A DNA stretch of 64,000 bases. Origin: Acidimicrobiales bacterium. GTDB lineage: Bacteria > Actinomycetota > Acidimicrobiia > Acidimicrobiales > RAAP-2. Positions 25,262-33,770 of this stretch are shown here, piece by piece (positions within the stretch are counted from its first letter, which is position 1; every line of letters starts with the position of its first letter). The notes beneath the pieces were generated by a model. The model was not told the origin of the DNA. It made no database searches and saw nothing but the letters and a program-made list of their open reading frames with translations. The stretch spans positions 1 to 64,000 of the forward strand of contig JADGOE010000006.1 of the NCBI GenBank assembly GCA_017883135.1. The letters run 5' to 3'. The position numbers and the translations under genes were made by a program.

Positions 25262-25690
25262 ATGGGTGAGCCCGCAACGAAGGGATCGGCAAGCGGTGGG
25301 CAGGGGTCCGCTCCTGCCGCGGAAACGTCCCGGTCCAAGGGCATCGCGAAGATGCAGGAGGTCTACGGGTTCTCGGTCGACCCCGACCAGATCGCCGGGC
25401 CCTATGTGGCCTTCACCGTCGACCACCTGTTCGGCGAGGTGTGGACGCGCGCCGAGCTCGACATTCGCGACCGCCGTCTGATGACCATCGGCGTGCTCGC
25501 GGCCCTGGGCCAGTCGCAGCTGGTCGAGATCCAATTCCAATCGGCGCTCGATCGTGGTGAGCTAACCGAGGAGCAGGTGCGGGAGACAGTGGTCCACCTG
25601 GCCCACTACATCGGGTGGCCCCTCTCGACCGGGGTGAACGAGGCCGCTGAAAAAGTCATCGCCCGCCGCCATCGGGCGGAGCAGTCATGA
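25262..25690 (+). CDS. Carboxymuconolactone-decarboxylase-family protein
   Basis: A 142-residue all-helical protein of the CMD/AhpD-like family. Residues 1-30 are a low-complexity, Gly/Ala/Ser-rich leader. The conserved core is RAELDIRDRRLMTIGVLAAL, with QLVEIQFQSALDRGELTEEQ and ETVVHLAHYIGWPLSTGVNE. The AhpD C-x-x-C redox pair is absent, so a peroxidase role is unlikely; it may act as a decarboxylase or isomerase on a ring-cleavage-type lactone. It is the counterpart of Rv0771 near M. tuberculosis cyp51. Its TGA overlaps the following SDR start (ATGA). Confidence 0.85.
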   Translation: MGEPATKGSASGGQGSAPAAETSRSKGIAKMQEVYGFSVDPDQIAGPYVAFTVDHLFGEVWTRAELDIRDRRLMTIGVLAALGQSQLVEIQFQSALDRGELTEEQVRETVVHLAHYIGWPLSTGVNEAAEKVIARRHRAEQS

Positions 25691-26496
25691 CCGGTCGACG
25701 CCCTCGCGGGGATGCACCGGCGACCGATCGCGGTCCGATGGTCCGTTTCGACTTCACCGGCAAGGTGGCCATCGTCACCGGCTCCGGCGGCGGCATCGGC
25801 CAGGCCTACGCGGAGGCACTGGCAGATGCGGGTGCTTCGGTGGTGGTCGCCGACATCGATGAGGAGAAGGCCGGCAAGGTGGCCGAAGGCATCCGGTCGA
25901 ACGGCGGGTCCGCCGAATCCGTCCGGGTCGACGTCGCTGATCCGGCGTCGGCGGCGGCAATGGCCCGGACCACCGTTGATCGTTTCGGTGGCATCGACTA
26001 CCTGGTCAACAACGCAGCCATCTTCGGGGGGATGCAGCTCGACCTGTTGCTCACCGTGGACTGGGAGTACCTCAATCGCTTTCTGTCGGTGAACATGCTC
26101 GGCGCTCTGAACTGCGTACGGGCCTGCTACCCCGCGATGAAGGCCCGGGGCGGCGGGGCCATCGTCAATCAGTCGTCGACGGCGGCCTATATGTATGCCG
26201 GGTTCTACGGCTTGGCCAAGGCCGGGGTGAACTCGATCACCCAACAGTTGGCCCACGAGCTCGGCGGCCGGAACATCCGCACCAACGCCATCGCCCCCGG
26301 CCCGATCGACACCGAAGCGTCCCGGACCGTGGTGCCCGATGAATTCATGAAGCCGATCCTGGCCTCACTGGCGATCAAGAGGCAGGGCGAGACGTCGGAC
26401 CTGGTGGGCATGTGCCTGTTCCTGCTCTCCGACGAGGCATCGTGGATCACCGGCCACGTCTTCAACGTGGACGGCGGGCAAGTGGTCCGCCCGTGA
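25687..26496 (+). CDS. Short-chain dehydrogenase/reductase
   Basis: SDR of 269 residues (252 if translation starts at ATG 25738, MVRFDFTGK). It has the cofactor motif TGSGGGIG, VVVADIDEEKA with an acidic residue after strand 2 that favours NAD, NNAAIFGG, catalytic Ser in NQSSTAAY and the Y-G-L-A-K pair. The C-terminus is the usual GHVFNVDGGQVV. It probably oxidises a hydroxyl made by the P450s or by hydratase action. It lies in the same operon by ATGA overlap with the CMD gene and corresponds to Rv0769 in M. tuberculosis. Confidence 0.92.
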   Translation: MTGRRPRGDAPATDRGPMVRFDFTGKVAIVTGSGGGIGQAYAEALADAGASVVVADIDEEKAGKVAEGIRSNGGSAESVRVDVADPASAAAMARTTVDRFGGIDYLVNNAAIFGGMQLDLLLTVDWEYLNRFLSVNMLGALNCVRACYPAMKARGGGAIVNQSSTAAYMYAGFYGLAKAGVNSITQQLAHELGGRNIRTNAIAPGPIDTEASRTVVPDEFMKPILASLAIKRQGETSDLVGMCLFLLSDEASWITGHVFNVDGGQVVRP

Positions 26497-26539
26497 GGGA
26501 GTGGGCAAGTGGTCCGCCTGCCTCGGACACGGCCTGCAG

Positions 26540-27304
26540 ATGACTGAACACCGCGTCGATGTCGAGGACGGTGCGGGGGTCAGGCTGGTGGCCTTCAACC
26601 GGCCCGAGGTCCGCAACGCCTTCGACCTGGCCATGTACCGGGCGGTGAGCGAGGCCCTTGCCGGCGCGGCGGCCGACGACGCCGTCCATGCTGTCGTGCT
26701 GACCGGCAGGGGCCAGGCGTTCACGTCGGGCCAGGATCTGCGTGAGATGGCCGCCATCGCCACCGGCGAAATCGGTGCCGACGCCGGCTCGGGGTTCCAA
26801 GGGCTTCTCGACGTGGTCGTCGACTTCGACAAGCCCCTGCTGGCCGCGGTCCACGGGGTCGGCATGGGCCTGGGCTGCACGCTGCTCGGTCATGTGGACC
26901 TGGTCCTGATGGACCAGGATGCCCGGCTGCGCGCCCCATTTGCCGAAATGGGCGTGCCCCCCGAAGCCGCCAGCAGTTGGCTGCTGCCGGCTCGGATGGG
27001 ATGGCAGCGAGCGGCCGCTGCACTGCTGGCCTCGGAGTGGATCGGTGCCGACCAGGCAGTGGAGTCCGGATTGGCACTGCGGACCTGCCCGTCCGGCACC
27101 GTGTTGGAGGAGACGATGGCACTCGCCCGAAGGATCGCCTCCTTTCCACCTCATGCCACCCGCGAGATCAAGCGCCTGATGATGGTGGCCCGCCGACCCG
27201 AAATTGCCGCAGCCCGGGCACGGGAGGAAGCGGCCTTTGCGGCTCTCTTCGCGGACCCGCGGACCAACCCGGGCACGCAGCTGACCGCCGGCCTCGGGCG
27301 CTGA
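26540..27304 (+). CDS. Enoyl-CoA hydratase/isomerase family protein
   Basis: Crotonase-fold enzyme of 254 residues acting on acyl-CoA thioesters. The oxyanion-hole loops are TGRGQAFTSGQDL and AAVHGVGMGLGCTLLGHVD. A catalytic-type glutamate is in FAEMGVPPEAASSW. The trimerisation helix region is PPHATREIKRLMMVARRP. I chose ATG 26540 (MTEHRVDVEDG), because the longer frame to 26501 starts inside a short duplicated stretch. The M. tuberculosis locus, as I recall it, lacks this gene; its presence suggests a beta-oxidation step after ring or side-chain cleavage. Confidence 0.9.
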   Translation: MTEHRVDVEDGAGVRLVAFNRPEVRNAFDLAMYRAVSEALAGAAADDAVHAVVLTGRGQAFTSGQDLREMAAIATGEIGADAGSGFQGLLDVVVDFDKPLLAAVHGVGMGLGCTLLGHVDLVLMDQDARLRAPFAEMGVPPEAASSWLLPARMGWQRAAAALLASEWIGADQAVESGLALRTCPSGTVLEETMALARRIASFPPHATREIKRLMMVARRPEIAAARAREEAAFAALFADPRTNPGTQLTAGLGR

Positions 27305-27310
27305 CCGGCG

Positions 27311-28168
27311 ATGCGCCTCGGGATCACCGCCTTTCTCACCGACCGGGCCATGGCCCCGGCCGATCTGGCCCGTGCCGCCGAGGACCGTGGGTTCCACTCG
27401 CTCTTCTTCCCCGAGCACACCCACCTTCCGGTGCGGGCCGACACGCCGCCGGCACTTGTCGAAGGTGTACACCTCGACGACTACCGGCGCAGCCTCGATC
27501 CCTTTGTGGCCCTGGCCATGGCGGCAGCGGTCACCGAGCGGATCAGGCTGGGCACCGGAGTGGTGCTGGTTGCCCAACACGACCCGATCGTCCTGGCCAA
27601 GCAGGTTGCCACGCTCGATCACCTGAGCGGCGGGCGAGTGGTCTTCGGCATGGGATTCGGATGGAACCGGGCGGAGGCGGAGGATCACGGGGTGGAGTTC
27701 GGCACCCGCCGCGCCGTCGCACGCGAGCACGTGCTGTGCATGCAGGCACTGTGGTCCGAGGAGCAGGCCGAGTTCCATGGCGACCATGTCTCCCTCGACC
27801 GGTGCTGGAGCTGGCCCAAACCGGTCCAGCAGCCGCGGGTGAACACGCTGGTCGGCGGTGGCGCCGGTCCTTCGGTATTCGCCGCCATCGCCGAGTACGC
27901 CGACGGTTGGATGCCCATCGGCGGGGCGGGCCTGGCTGCGGCCCTGCCCGAGCTTCGTCACGCAGTCGAGGCCCGAGGGCGCGACCCCGAAACCATCGGG
28001 GTGGTCCCCTTCGGGACGGTGCCGACCGACCGGAAGCTTGCGCACTATCAAGAGTTGGGTGTCGCCGAGGTGGTGCTGCGGGTCCCGTCGGGCAGTGCCG
28101 AAGAGATGCTCTCGGTGCTCGACGACCACGCCGCCTTCGTCGAACAGTTCGGTTCCGACGGTGACTGA
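27311..28168 (+). CDS. LLM-class F420-dependent oxidoreductase (Rv2161c-type)
   Basis: Luciferase-like TIM-barrel protein of 285 residues, resembling the TIGR03619 (Rv2161c) subgroup predicted to use F420. Seen: AEDRGFHSLFFPEHTHLPV, RIRLGTGVVLVAQHDPIVLA, LSGGRVVFGMGFGWNRAEAE and the strand VNTLVGGGAGPSVFAAIAEY followed by ADGW. It could reduce or mono-oxygenate a ring intermediate. It is seven bases downstream of the hydratase gene, and its end overlaps the thioesterase start. It is a second LLM protein, distinct from the one at 4190-5194. Confidence 0.88.
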   Translation: MRLGITAFLTDRAMAPADLARAAEDRGFHSLFFPEHTHLPVRADTPPALVEGVHLDDYRRSLDPFVALAMAAAVTERIRLGTGVVLVAQHDPIVLAKQVATLDHLSGGRVVFGMGFGWNRAEAEDHGVEFGTRRAVAREHVLCMQALWSEEQAEFHGDHVSLDRCWSWPKPVQQPRVNTLVGGGAGPSVFAAIAEYADGWMPIGGAGLAAALPELRHAVEARGRDPETIGVVPFGTVPTDRKLAHYQELGVAEVVLRVPSGSAEEMLSVLDDHAAFVEQFGSDGD

Positions 28169-28880
28169 CCAGGCCGCGTCCCGGCCGTCCGGGTCCAAGC
28201 CGTGGAGCGGAGGAGGCCGCGAGGAGCTGGCTGACGCGGTCCGGCGGTTGATGGCACTCACGGTGACGGCCAGCGCTCCTCCTGGGGTGCTTGCTGACGC
28301 CGCAAGGCGCGCCGACGCCCTGGCCGATGAGCTCGACCGGCATGTGCCCGAGCCCGGGCCCGTCCCCACCACCAGGTTTGCCGATCATTCGGTGCAGCCC
28401 GGAGAGATGGCAACGCTGGAAGCGGCCATGCCGTTCGACATGATCATCGGTTCGTGCAACCCGGTTGCCCTGCCGATCACCGTGGAGTTCGAACCGCCCA
28501 AGGCCATCGGAACAGCCGTGTTCACCCCTCCCTACGAGGGTGCGCCCGGCTGCGTGCACGGTGCGGTGCTGGCCGGGGCCTTCGACATCATGCTGACCGC
28601 CGCCAACGTCATCGCCAATGGTGCCGGGCCGACCGTGCAGCTCACCATCCGCTATCTCAAGCCCACCCTGATCGCACAACCGGCGCGCTTCGAGGCCTGG
28701 GTGACCGCGATCGAGGGCCGCCGGACCCACAGCGAGGGGCGGCTCATCCAGGGCGGGGTGATCACGGTCGAGGCCACCGGCGAGTTCGTCAACATGGAAC
28801 GGGCGCGGATCGCCAACATGCATCATCGGGACGGAACTGCAGGGCCGACCGGCACCCAGGGGCTGGACGCGACCACATGA
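28161..28880 (+). CDS. PaaI/hotdog-fold thioesterase
   Basis: A 239-residue protein whose C-terminal half is a hotdog-fold thioesterase, hydrolysing acyl-CoA esters. Seen: EGAPGCVHGAVLAGAFDIML, the helix with the usual H-G-G/A motif, then VQLTIRYLKPTLIAQPARFE and VTAIEGRRTHSEGRLI. The first 90 residues are a helical extension. GTG 28161 (VTDQAAS) is chosen because it overlaps the preceding stop; the longer frame is antisense-like. It is the last enzyme of the operon and may release CoA from an end product. Confidence 0.85.
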   Translation: MTDQAASRPSGSKPWSGGGREELADAVRRLMALTVTASAPPGVLADAARRADALADELDRHVPEPGPVPTTRFADHSVQPGEMATLEAAMPFDMIIGSCNPVALPITVEFEPPKAIGTAVFTPPYEGAPGCVHGAVLAGAFDIMLTAANVIANGAGPTVQLTIRYLKPTLIAQPARFEAWVTAIEGRRTHSEGRLIQGGVITVEATGEFVNMERARIANMHHRDGTAGPTGTQGLDATT

Positions 28881-28999
28881 TTCGCTTCGGACACGCGGGG
28901 AGCGCCGACATTCTCTAGAGTCATACCGACCAGAGCCGCCGGGGGGACAGATCCACGATCTGCCGGTGACGGAGACCAACAGTGGGGGAGAGACCATCG

Positions 29000-30334
29000 A
29001 TGCGTTTCACTCATGACGGAAAGGCAGCGCCGCGACGTGCCGCAAGGCTCGCAGTGGCGTTGAGCGGGGTGGTCATGGCGGCCACCCTGACCGCCTGTAC
29101 GTCGACCCCGTCGCCGGGCGCCGTCACGACTTCGTCGTCTTCGTCATCGTCATCTTCCGCCTCGGCCATCCCGCCGTCGACCTTCAAGGACTACACCGGC
29201 ATCACCTCGTCATCGGTGTCGGTGGGGAATGTCTCGACCCTGTTCGCCGGGCTCTTCAAGGGCGCCGCGATCGGTTCCGAGGCCTACGCCGCCTATGTCA
29301 ACTCACAGGGAGGGGTCAACGGCCGGAAGCTGGTCGTGGACAGTGGCGATGACGGCTTTGCCGGCGCCCCCAACAAGCAGTTGACCGAGGCCGATGTCCA
29401 GAAGGACTTCGCCATGGTGGGGGGTTTCTCCCTGCAGGACAGCTTCGGCGGGGTGGTGGTGGCGGCCAATCCCCAGGTGCCGAATGTCACCGTGTCACTC
29501 GACCCGATCACCAACGCATTGCCCAACACTTTCAGTCCGGCCCCGGCCGCTGGTGGTTGGCAGCTCGGGCCGCTGGTCTACTTCCAGAAGAAGTATCCGA
29601 GCGACGTGCTCCACACCGGGGCCCTGGTCGCCGACCAACCGTCGGCGGTCTCCAAATGGAACGGTGAGAAGGCAGCCATGAACCACCTGGGGTACAAGGT
29701 GGTCTACAGCCCCACCTTCGACATCACCCAGACCAACTTCGACCAGAACGTCATCGCCATGAAGAACGCCGGGGTGAAGATCCTCTTCCTCGAGCAGATG
29801 CCGCAGAACTACGCAGGAGCGGTGGTCAAGGCACTCAACAACCAGAACTTCCATCCGGTGCTGGTACTCGGCGGATCGACCTACAGCGAGAAGTTGGTGG
29901 GCAACTCGGGGGGAGCGTCAGCCATCGACGGCTCCTTCCTCGAGCAGAACACCTCGCTCTACCTGGGGGAGGATTCGGCCGCCATTCCCGCGGTCGGCAC
30001 GTTCCTCACCTGGGTGCAAAAGGTGTCCCCGGGGTTTCCGACCGACCTCTACACCCTCTATGGCTGGCTCTCGGCCGAGCTGTTCTCCCAGGCCCTCCAG
30101 TCGGCCGGGGCGAATCCGAGCCGGGGCTCGGTCCTCCAGGCGCTGCGGGGCATCACCGCGTTCTCGGGTGGCTACCTGACCGGAACCGCCAATCCGGCGA
30201 AGAAGATCCCCAGCAACTGCTACATCATCGCCCAGATCAAGAACGGCCAGTTCACCCGCACCGACGACCCGCCGGTGAACGGCCCGACCCACGGGTACCG
30301 GTGTGACCAGCCCTACTTCACCGTGCCGGCATGA
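29000..30334 (+). CDS. ABC-type branched-chain/aromatic substrate-binding lipoprotein
   Basis: An extracytoplasmic binding protein of 444 residues with the Peripla_BP_6 (LivJ-like) fold. The N-terminus is basic, then hydrophobic, ending in a lipobox LTAC, followed by a low-complexity linker with nine consecutive serines. The fold is recognisable from FKGAAIGSEAYAAYVNSQGG, VNGRKLVVDSGDDGF, NVTVSLDPITNALPNTFSPA and GVKILFLEQMPQNYAGAVVK. No permease or ATPase genes of the Liv type are near, so it is an orphan. ATG 29000 follows GGGGGAG by about nine bases. It probably captures the substrate of the adjacent pathway; the ligand cannot be read. Confidence 0.88.
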   Translation: MRFTHDGKAAPRRAARLAVALSGVVMAATLTACTSTPSPGAVTTSSSSSSSSSASAIPPSTFKDYTGITSSSVSVGNVSTLFAGLFKGAAIGSEAYAAYVNSQGGVNGRKLVVDSGDDGFAGAPNKQLTEADVQKDFAMVGGFSLQDSFGGVVVAANPQVPNVTVSLDPITNALPNTFSPAPAAGGWQLGPLVYFQKKYPSDVLHTGALVADQPSAVSKWNGEKAAMNHLGYKVVYSPTFDITQTNFDQNVIAMKNAGVKILFLEQMPQNYAGAVVKALNNQNFHPVLVLGGSTYSEKLVGNSGGASAIDGSFLEQNTSLYLGEDSAAIPAVGTFLTWVQKVSPGFPTDLYTLYGWLSAELFSQALQSAGANPSRGSVLQALRGITAFSGGYLTGTANPAKKIPSNCYIIAQIKNGQFTRTDDPPVNGPTHGYRCDQPYFTVPA

Positions 30335-30403
30335 GGGACGCCGGGCGGTAGGGGAGAGCGTGGCGGCTCGAGGCAGGCAGGCCCCGTAGGCTGAGGGCCG
30401 ATC

Positions 30404-31138
30404 ATGTGCGGCCGGATTTCCCTCTATTCGACGCCCGAGCGGCTGTCGAGGATCTTCGATGCCGAGTTGAGCCCGGAGGTCGATCGCGACCGTCCGACCG
30501 GATTCAACGTGCCTCCCACCCGGCGCATCCTGGGCATAGCGGCCACCCGTGACGGGGCGCCGCACGAGCCAGGAGGCGAGTTCCGGCGTCGTTTGGGCCG
30601 CTACCGGTGGGGACTGGTCCCTCCGTGGGCTACCGACCTGACGATCGCCAACCGTCTGTTCAACGCCCGCGGGGAGACGGTGGCCACCAAGCCGTCGTTC
30701 CGCGCCGCATTTGCCACGCGCCGCCTGGCGGTGCCGGCCGACGGATTCTACGAGTGGAAGTCCGGGCCGGGGAAGGAGCGGCTGCCCTACTACTTCGAGC
30801 GTTCCGACGGGCAGCCGCTGGCGTTCGCCGGGCTCTGGGAGCAGTGGCAGGGGCCCGGGCCGAACCCTGATCAGGAGGTCCCGCTCCTCACCTGCACCAT
30901 CATCACCACCGAGGCGGGCGCCGATGTGGCCGACGTGCACGATCGAATGCCGGTGATCCTCGAGCGTGATGCCCTCGATGAATGGCTCGACCCGGACAAC
31001 CAGGACCGCCCGGAGTTGGAGTCACTGCTCGTCGCTGCACCGGCGGGCACCCTGGTGCGTCACCGGGTGGACAAGCGGGTGGGCAACGTCAGGAACGACG
31101 ACCCGGGGCTGATGGAGCCGATCGACCAGGCTCAGTGA
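30404..31138 (+). CDS. SRAP (HMCES/YedK) abasic-site-protection protein
   Basis: SOS-response-associated peptidase family protein of 244 residues. HMCES/YedK forms a covalent thiazolidine link to abasic sites in single-stranded DNA through Cys2. Seen: MCGRISLY with Cys2 at the exposed N-terminus, FNVPPTRR (catalytic-type Asn), RWGLVPPWA, NARGETVATKPSFRAAF, the glutamate in ADGFYEW, and the conserved His in VHDRMPVIL. All key residues are present. Initiator Met must be removed to expose Cys2. A TAGGCT box 11 bases before the ATG suggests a very short leader. I see no LexA box nearby. Confidence 0.95.
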   Translation: MCGRISLYSTPERLSRIFDAELSPEVDRDRPTGFNVPPTRRILGIAATRDGAPHEPGGEFRRRLGRYRWGLVPPWATDLTIANRLFNARGETVATKPSFRAAFATRRLAVPADGFYEWKSGPGKERLPYYFERSDGQPLAFAGLWEQWQGPGPNPDQEVPLLTCTIITTEAGADVADVHDRMPVILERDALDEWLDPDNQDRPELESLLVAAPAGTLVRHRVDKRVGNVRNDDPGLMEPIDQAQ

Positions 31139-31162
31139 GGCAGGCGACCGCGGGCCCCGGCG

Positions 31163-31429
31163 TCAGGCGTCGGTGGACCGGGTGGCACGCTTCATCAGGC
31201 GGGACTTCCGGTTGGCCGCCTGGTTCTTGTGGATGACGCCCTTGGCGGCAGCCTTGTCGATTCGCTTGATGGCCAAGCGCAGCGCCTCGCCACTGTTCTC
31301 AGCGCCTTCCTCGATGGCCGTGATCGCCCGCTTGGAACGCGTCCTCAGCTCGGACCGCACCGCCTTGTTGTGGGCCTGGCGCTTGAGTGTCTGGCGGTTG
31401 CGCTTGATCTGACTGCGGATATTTGCCAC
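31163..31429 (-). CDS. rpsT: 30S ribosomal protein bS20
   Basis: An 88-residue, highly basic, all-helical ribosomal protein that binds 16S rRNA. It begins [18 protein letters not shown] and has the family stretch [18 protein letters not shown], then [20 protein letters not shown] and KSRLMKR. Length and sequence are normal. A GAGGA ribosome-binding site lies before the ATG. It is transcribed alone and is convergent with the SRAP gene. Confidence 0.97.
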   Translation of the reverse strand: MANIRSQIKRNRQTLKRQAHNKAVRSELRTRSKRAITAIEEGAENSGEALRLAIKRIDKAAAKGVIHKNQAANRKSRLMKRATRSTDA

Positions 31430-31615
31430 TGCTGGTCCTCATCGTCCTCGGGATATCGGCTCGGTGGGCCGTGCAGCTGCCACCGTCACGTTGGAGATCT
31501 GGCCTCCGGGTGCCTGGCCACAGGCCCTCCACCGGAGACCCATGAGGATAGCAGCCCAACCAAACCTGTCCCCACCGGCCGGGCCGGAGGGCCGGATGCC
31601 GCCGCCCACCTGCGC

Positions 31616-31810
31616 TCAGGACTGTGTTCCGTGCCAATCCTGCCGGGGGTCGGCCGGGGGGAAGGCACCGGGGTTGGCAGCCAACCGCTCCGCCCGCTTG
31701 GTCCGGCCCCTCTTGATCAAGAGGGCGATCACGATCCAGAAGAGGAGGGTCACTGCCGCAATGGCCACCAGCACGCCCACCAGCACACCGACCACGGTGA
31801 CCGCCGTCAA
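31616..31810 (-). CDS. Small single-pass membrane protein
   Basis: A 64-residue protein with one long N-terminal hydrophobic helix (VVGVLVGVLVAIAAVTLLFW and on to ALLI), then a basic cytoplasmic tail (KRGRTKRAERLAANPG) ending DWHGTQS. No family is recognised. The positive-inside rule places the tail in the cytoplasm. It lies between rpsT and lepA, on the rpsT strand. The 186 bases between it and rpsT hold no gene that I can see. Confidence 0.65.
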   Translation of the reverse strand: MTAVTVVGVLVGVLVAIAAVTLLFWIVIALLIKRGRTKRAERLAANPGAFPPADPRQDWHGTQS

Positions 31811-31904
31811 CGGACCGACGCCCCGTCAGGTACCCGACGGGGGAACCGAGCCGCAGTGAATCGCCGAATGGCCATGGCCCCAGCTTAGGTACGCTGGTCC
31901 CTCC

Positions 31905-33692
31905 GTGCTTCCCGTCGACCTCATTCGCAACTTCTCCATCATCAGCCATGTCGATCACGGCAAGTCGACCCTGTCGGACCGGATCCTCGAGCTGACCGGG
32001 GCGGTCGATCCTCGCCAGATGCGCGAGCAGTACCTCGACTCGATGGACATCGAGCGCGAGCGTGGGATCACCATCAAGGCACAGAACGTCCGGGTGCCTT
32101 GGGGGGACCACACCCTCCACCTCATCGACACGCCGGGCCATGTGGACTTCGGGTACGAGGTCAGCCGCTCCTTGGCCGCTTGTGAGGGCGCGGTGCTGCT
32201 GGTCGATGCGTCGCAAGGTATCCAGGCCCAGACGTTGGCCAACTGCTACCAGGCACTCGAGCACGACCTCGAGATCGTCGCAGTCCTCAACAAGATCGAC
32301 CTGCCTGCGGCCGATCCACAACGCTGCGCTGCCGAGATCGAGACGGTCCTCGGCCTCGCCGCCTCGGAGATCCTCCACATCTCAGCGAAGACAGGGGCGG
32401 GTGTGCCCGACCTCATGGATGCCATCGTCGAGCGCATCCCCGCTCCTACCGGCGACCCCCGTGCGCCGCTACGGGCATTGATCTTCGACTCCGCCTACGA
32501 CCAGTACCGAGGGGTGATCAGCTCGATCCGGGTGATGGAGGGGACCTTGGTCGGTACCGACAGGCTCCGGTTCATGCAGGCGGGGAGCAACCACGAGATC
32601 GAGGAGATCGGCATCCGGACCCCGGTGACCGTTCCGGTGGACGAGCTCGGTCCGGGGGAGGTGGGCTATCTCATCGCCGGCATCAAGAACGTCGGCGGAG
32701 CCCGCTCCGGCGAGACGGTCACCACGGCGAGCCACCCGGCCACGGCCGCCCTGGCCGGCTATCGCGATCCCAAGCCGATGGTGTTCTGCGGGCTCTTTCC
32801 CATCGACGGCGACGAGCTGCCCGATCTGCGTGACGCACTGGAGAAGCTCCGCTTGAACGACGCCAGCTTCACCTACGAACCCGAGTCGTCGCGGGCGCTC
32901 GGCTTCGGGTTCCGGTGTGGGTTCCTCGGGTTGCTGCACATGGAGATCGTCCGTGAGCGCCTGGAACGAGAGTTCGATCTGTCCCTGATCGCCACTGCCC
33001 CGTCGGTGGCCTACCGGGCATTCTTGAACAGCGGCACCGAGGTGGACGTGGACAACCCGAGCGAGCTTCCCGAGCCGGGCCATCTCGACCACGTCGACGA
33101 GCCGATGTTGAAGGCCACCATCCTGACACCGGCGGAGTACACCGGCACGGTGATGGACCTGTGCCAGGGCCGCCGGGCCGAGATGATCAAGATGGAGTAC
33201 CTCTCCCCCGAGCGGGTCGAGTTCGTCTACACCATCCCCCTGGCAGAGGTGGTGGTGAACTTCTTCGACCAGTTGAAGAGCCGAACCAAGGGGTACGCAA
33301 GCCTCGACTACGAGCCCGAGGGTTACGCCACCTCCGACCTGGTCAAGGTCGACCTGCTGATCAACCACACCCCGGTGGACGCCTTCTCCACCATCGTCCA
33401 CCGTTCGCAGGCGGACGTCTACGGGCGCCGCATGACCGAAAAACTGCGTGAGCTGATCCCCCGCCAGATGTTCGACGTGCCCATCCAGGCGGCCATCGGC
33501 GGTCGGGTCCTGGCGCGGGAGACGGTCAAGGCCCGGCGCAAGGACGTGCTGGCCAAGTGTTACGGCGGCGACATCACCCGCAAGCGGAAGCTTCTCGAGA
33601 AGCAGAAGGAGGGCAAGAAGAAGATGAAGAACATCGGTCGCGTGGAAGTCCCCCAAGAGGCCTTCGTCTCCGCCCTCCGCCTCGACGACTGA
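31905..33692 (+). CDS. lepA: Elongation factor 4 (LepA), ribosome back-translocase GTPase
   Basis: A 595-residue translational GTPase with all LepA domains. The G domain has [16 protein letters not shown], the effector motif [19 protein letters not shown] and NKIDLP; the domain II and III folds follow, then the LepA-specific C-terminal domain with YSFEYQEKG-like content and the basic end [20 protein letters not shown]. It acts on stalled or mistranslocated ribosomes and is dispensable in many bacteria. The start is GTG 31905; a TACGCT box nine bases upstream fits a leaderless or near-leaderless transcript. Confidence 0.97.
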   Translation: MLPVDLIRNFSIISHVDHGKSTLSDRILELTGAVDPRQMREQYLDSMDIERERGITIKAQNVRVPWGDHTLHLIDTPGHVDFGYEVSRSLAACEGAVLLVDASQGIQAQTLANCYQALEHDLEIVAVLNKIDLPAADPQRCAAEIETVLGLAASEILHISAKTGAGVPDLMDAIVERIPAPTGDPRAPLRALIFDSAYDQYRGVISSIRVMEGTLVGTDRLRFMQAGSNHEIEEIGIRTPVTVPVDELGPGEVGYLIAGIKNVGGARSGETVTTASHPATAALAGYRDPKPMVFCGLFPIDGDELPDLRDALEKLRLNDASFTYEPESSRALGFGFRCGFLGLLHMEIVRERLEREFDLSLIATAPSVAYRAFLNSGTEVDVDNPSELPEPGHLDHVDEPMLKATILTPAEYTGTVMDLCQGRRAEMIKMEYLSPERVEFVYTIPLAEVVVNFFDQLKSRTKGYASLDYEPEGYATSDLVKVDLLINHTPVDAFSTIVHRSQADVYGRRMTEKLRELIPRQMFDVPIQAAIGGRVLARETVKARRKDVLAKCYGGDITRKRKLLEKQKEGKKKMKNIGRVEVPQEAFVSALRLDD

Positions 33693-33770
33693 AGCGATGA
33701 CCCGGATCCGCCGGGACTCCACCGTGCAGATGATCCTGACCCCGCGTAGCGGGCGTCTAACGTGTCGGCA

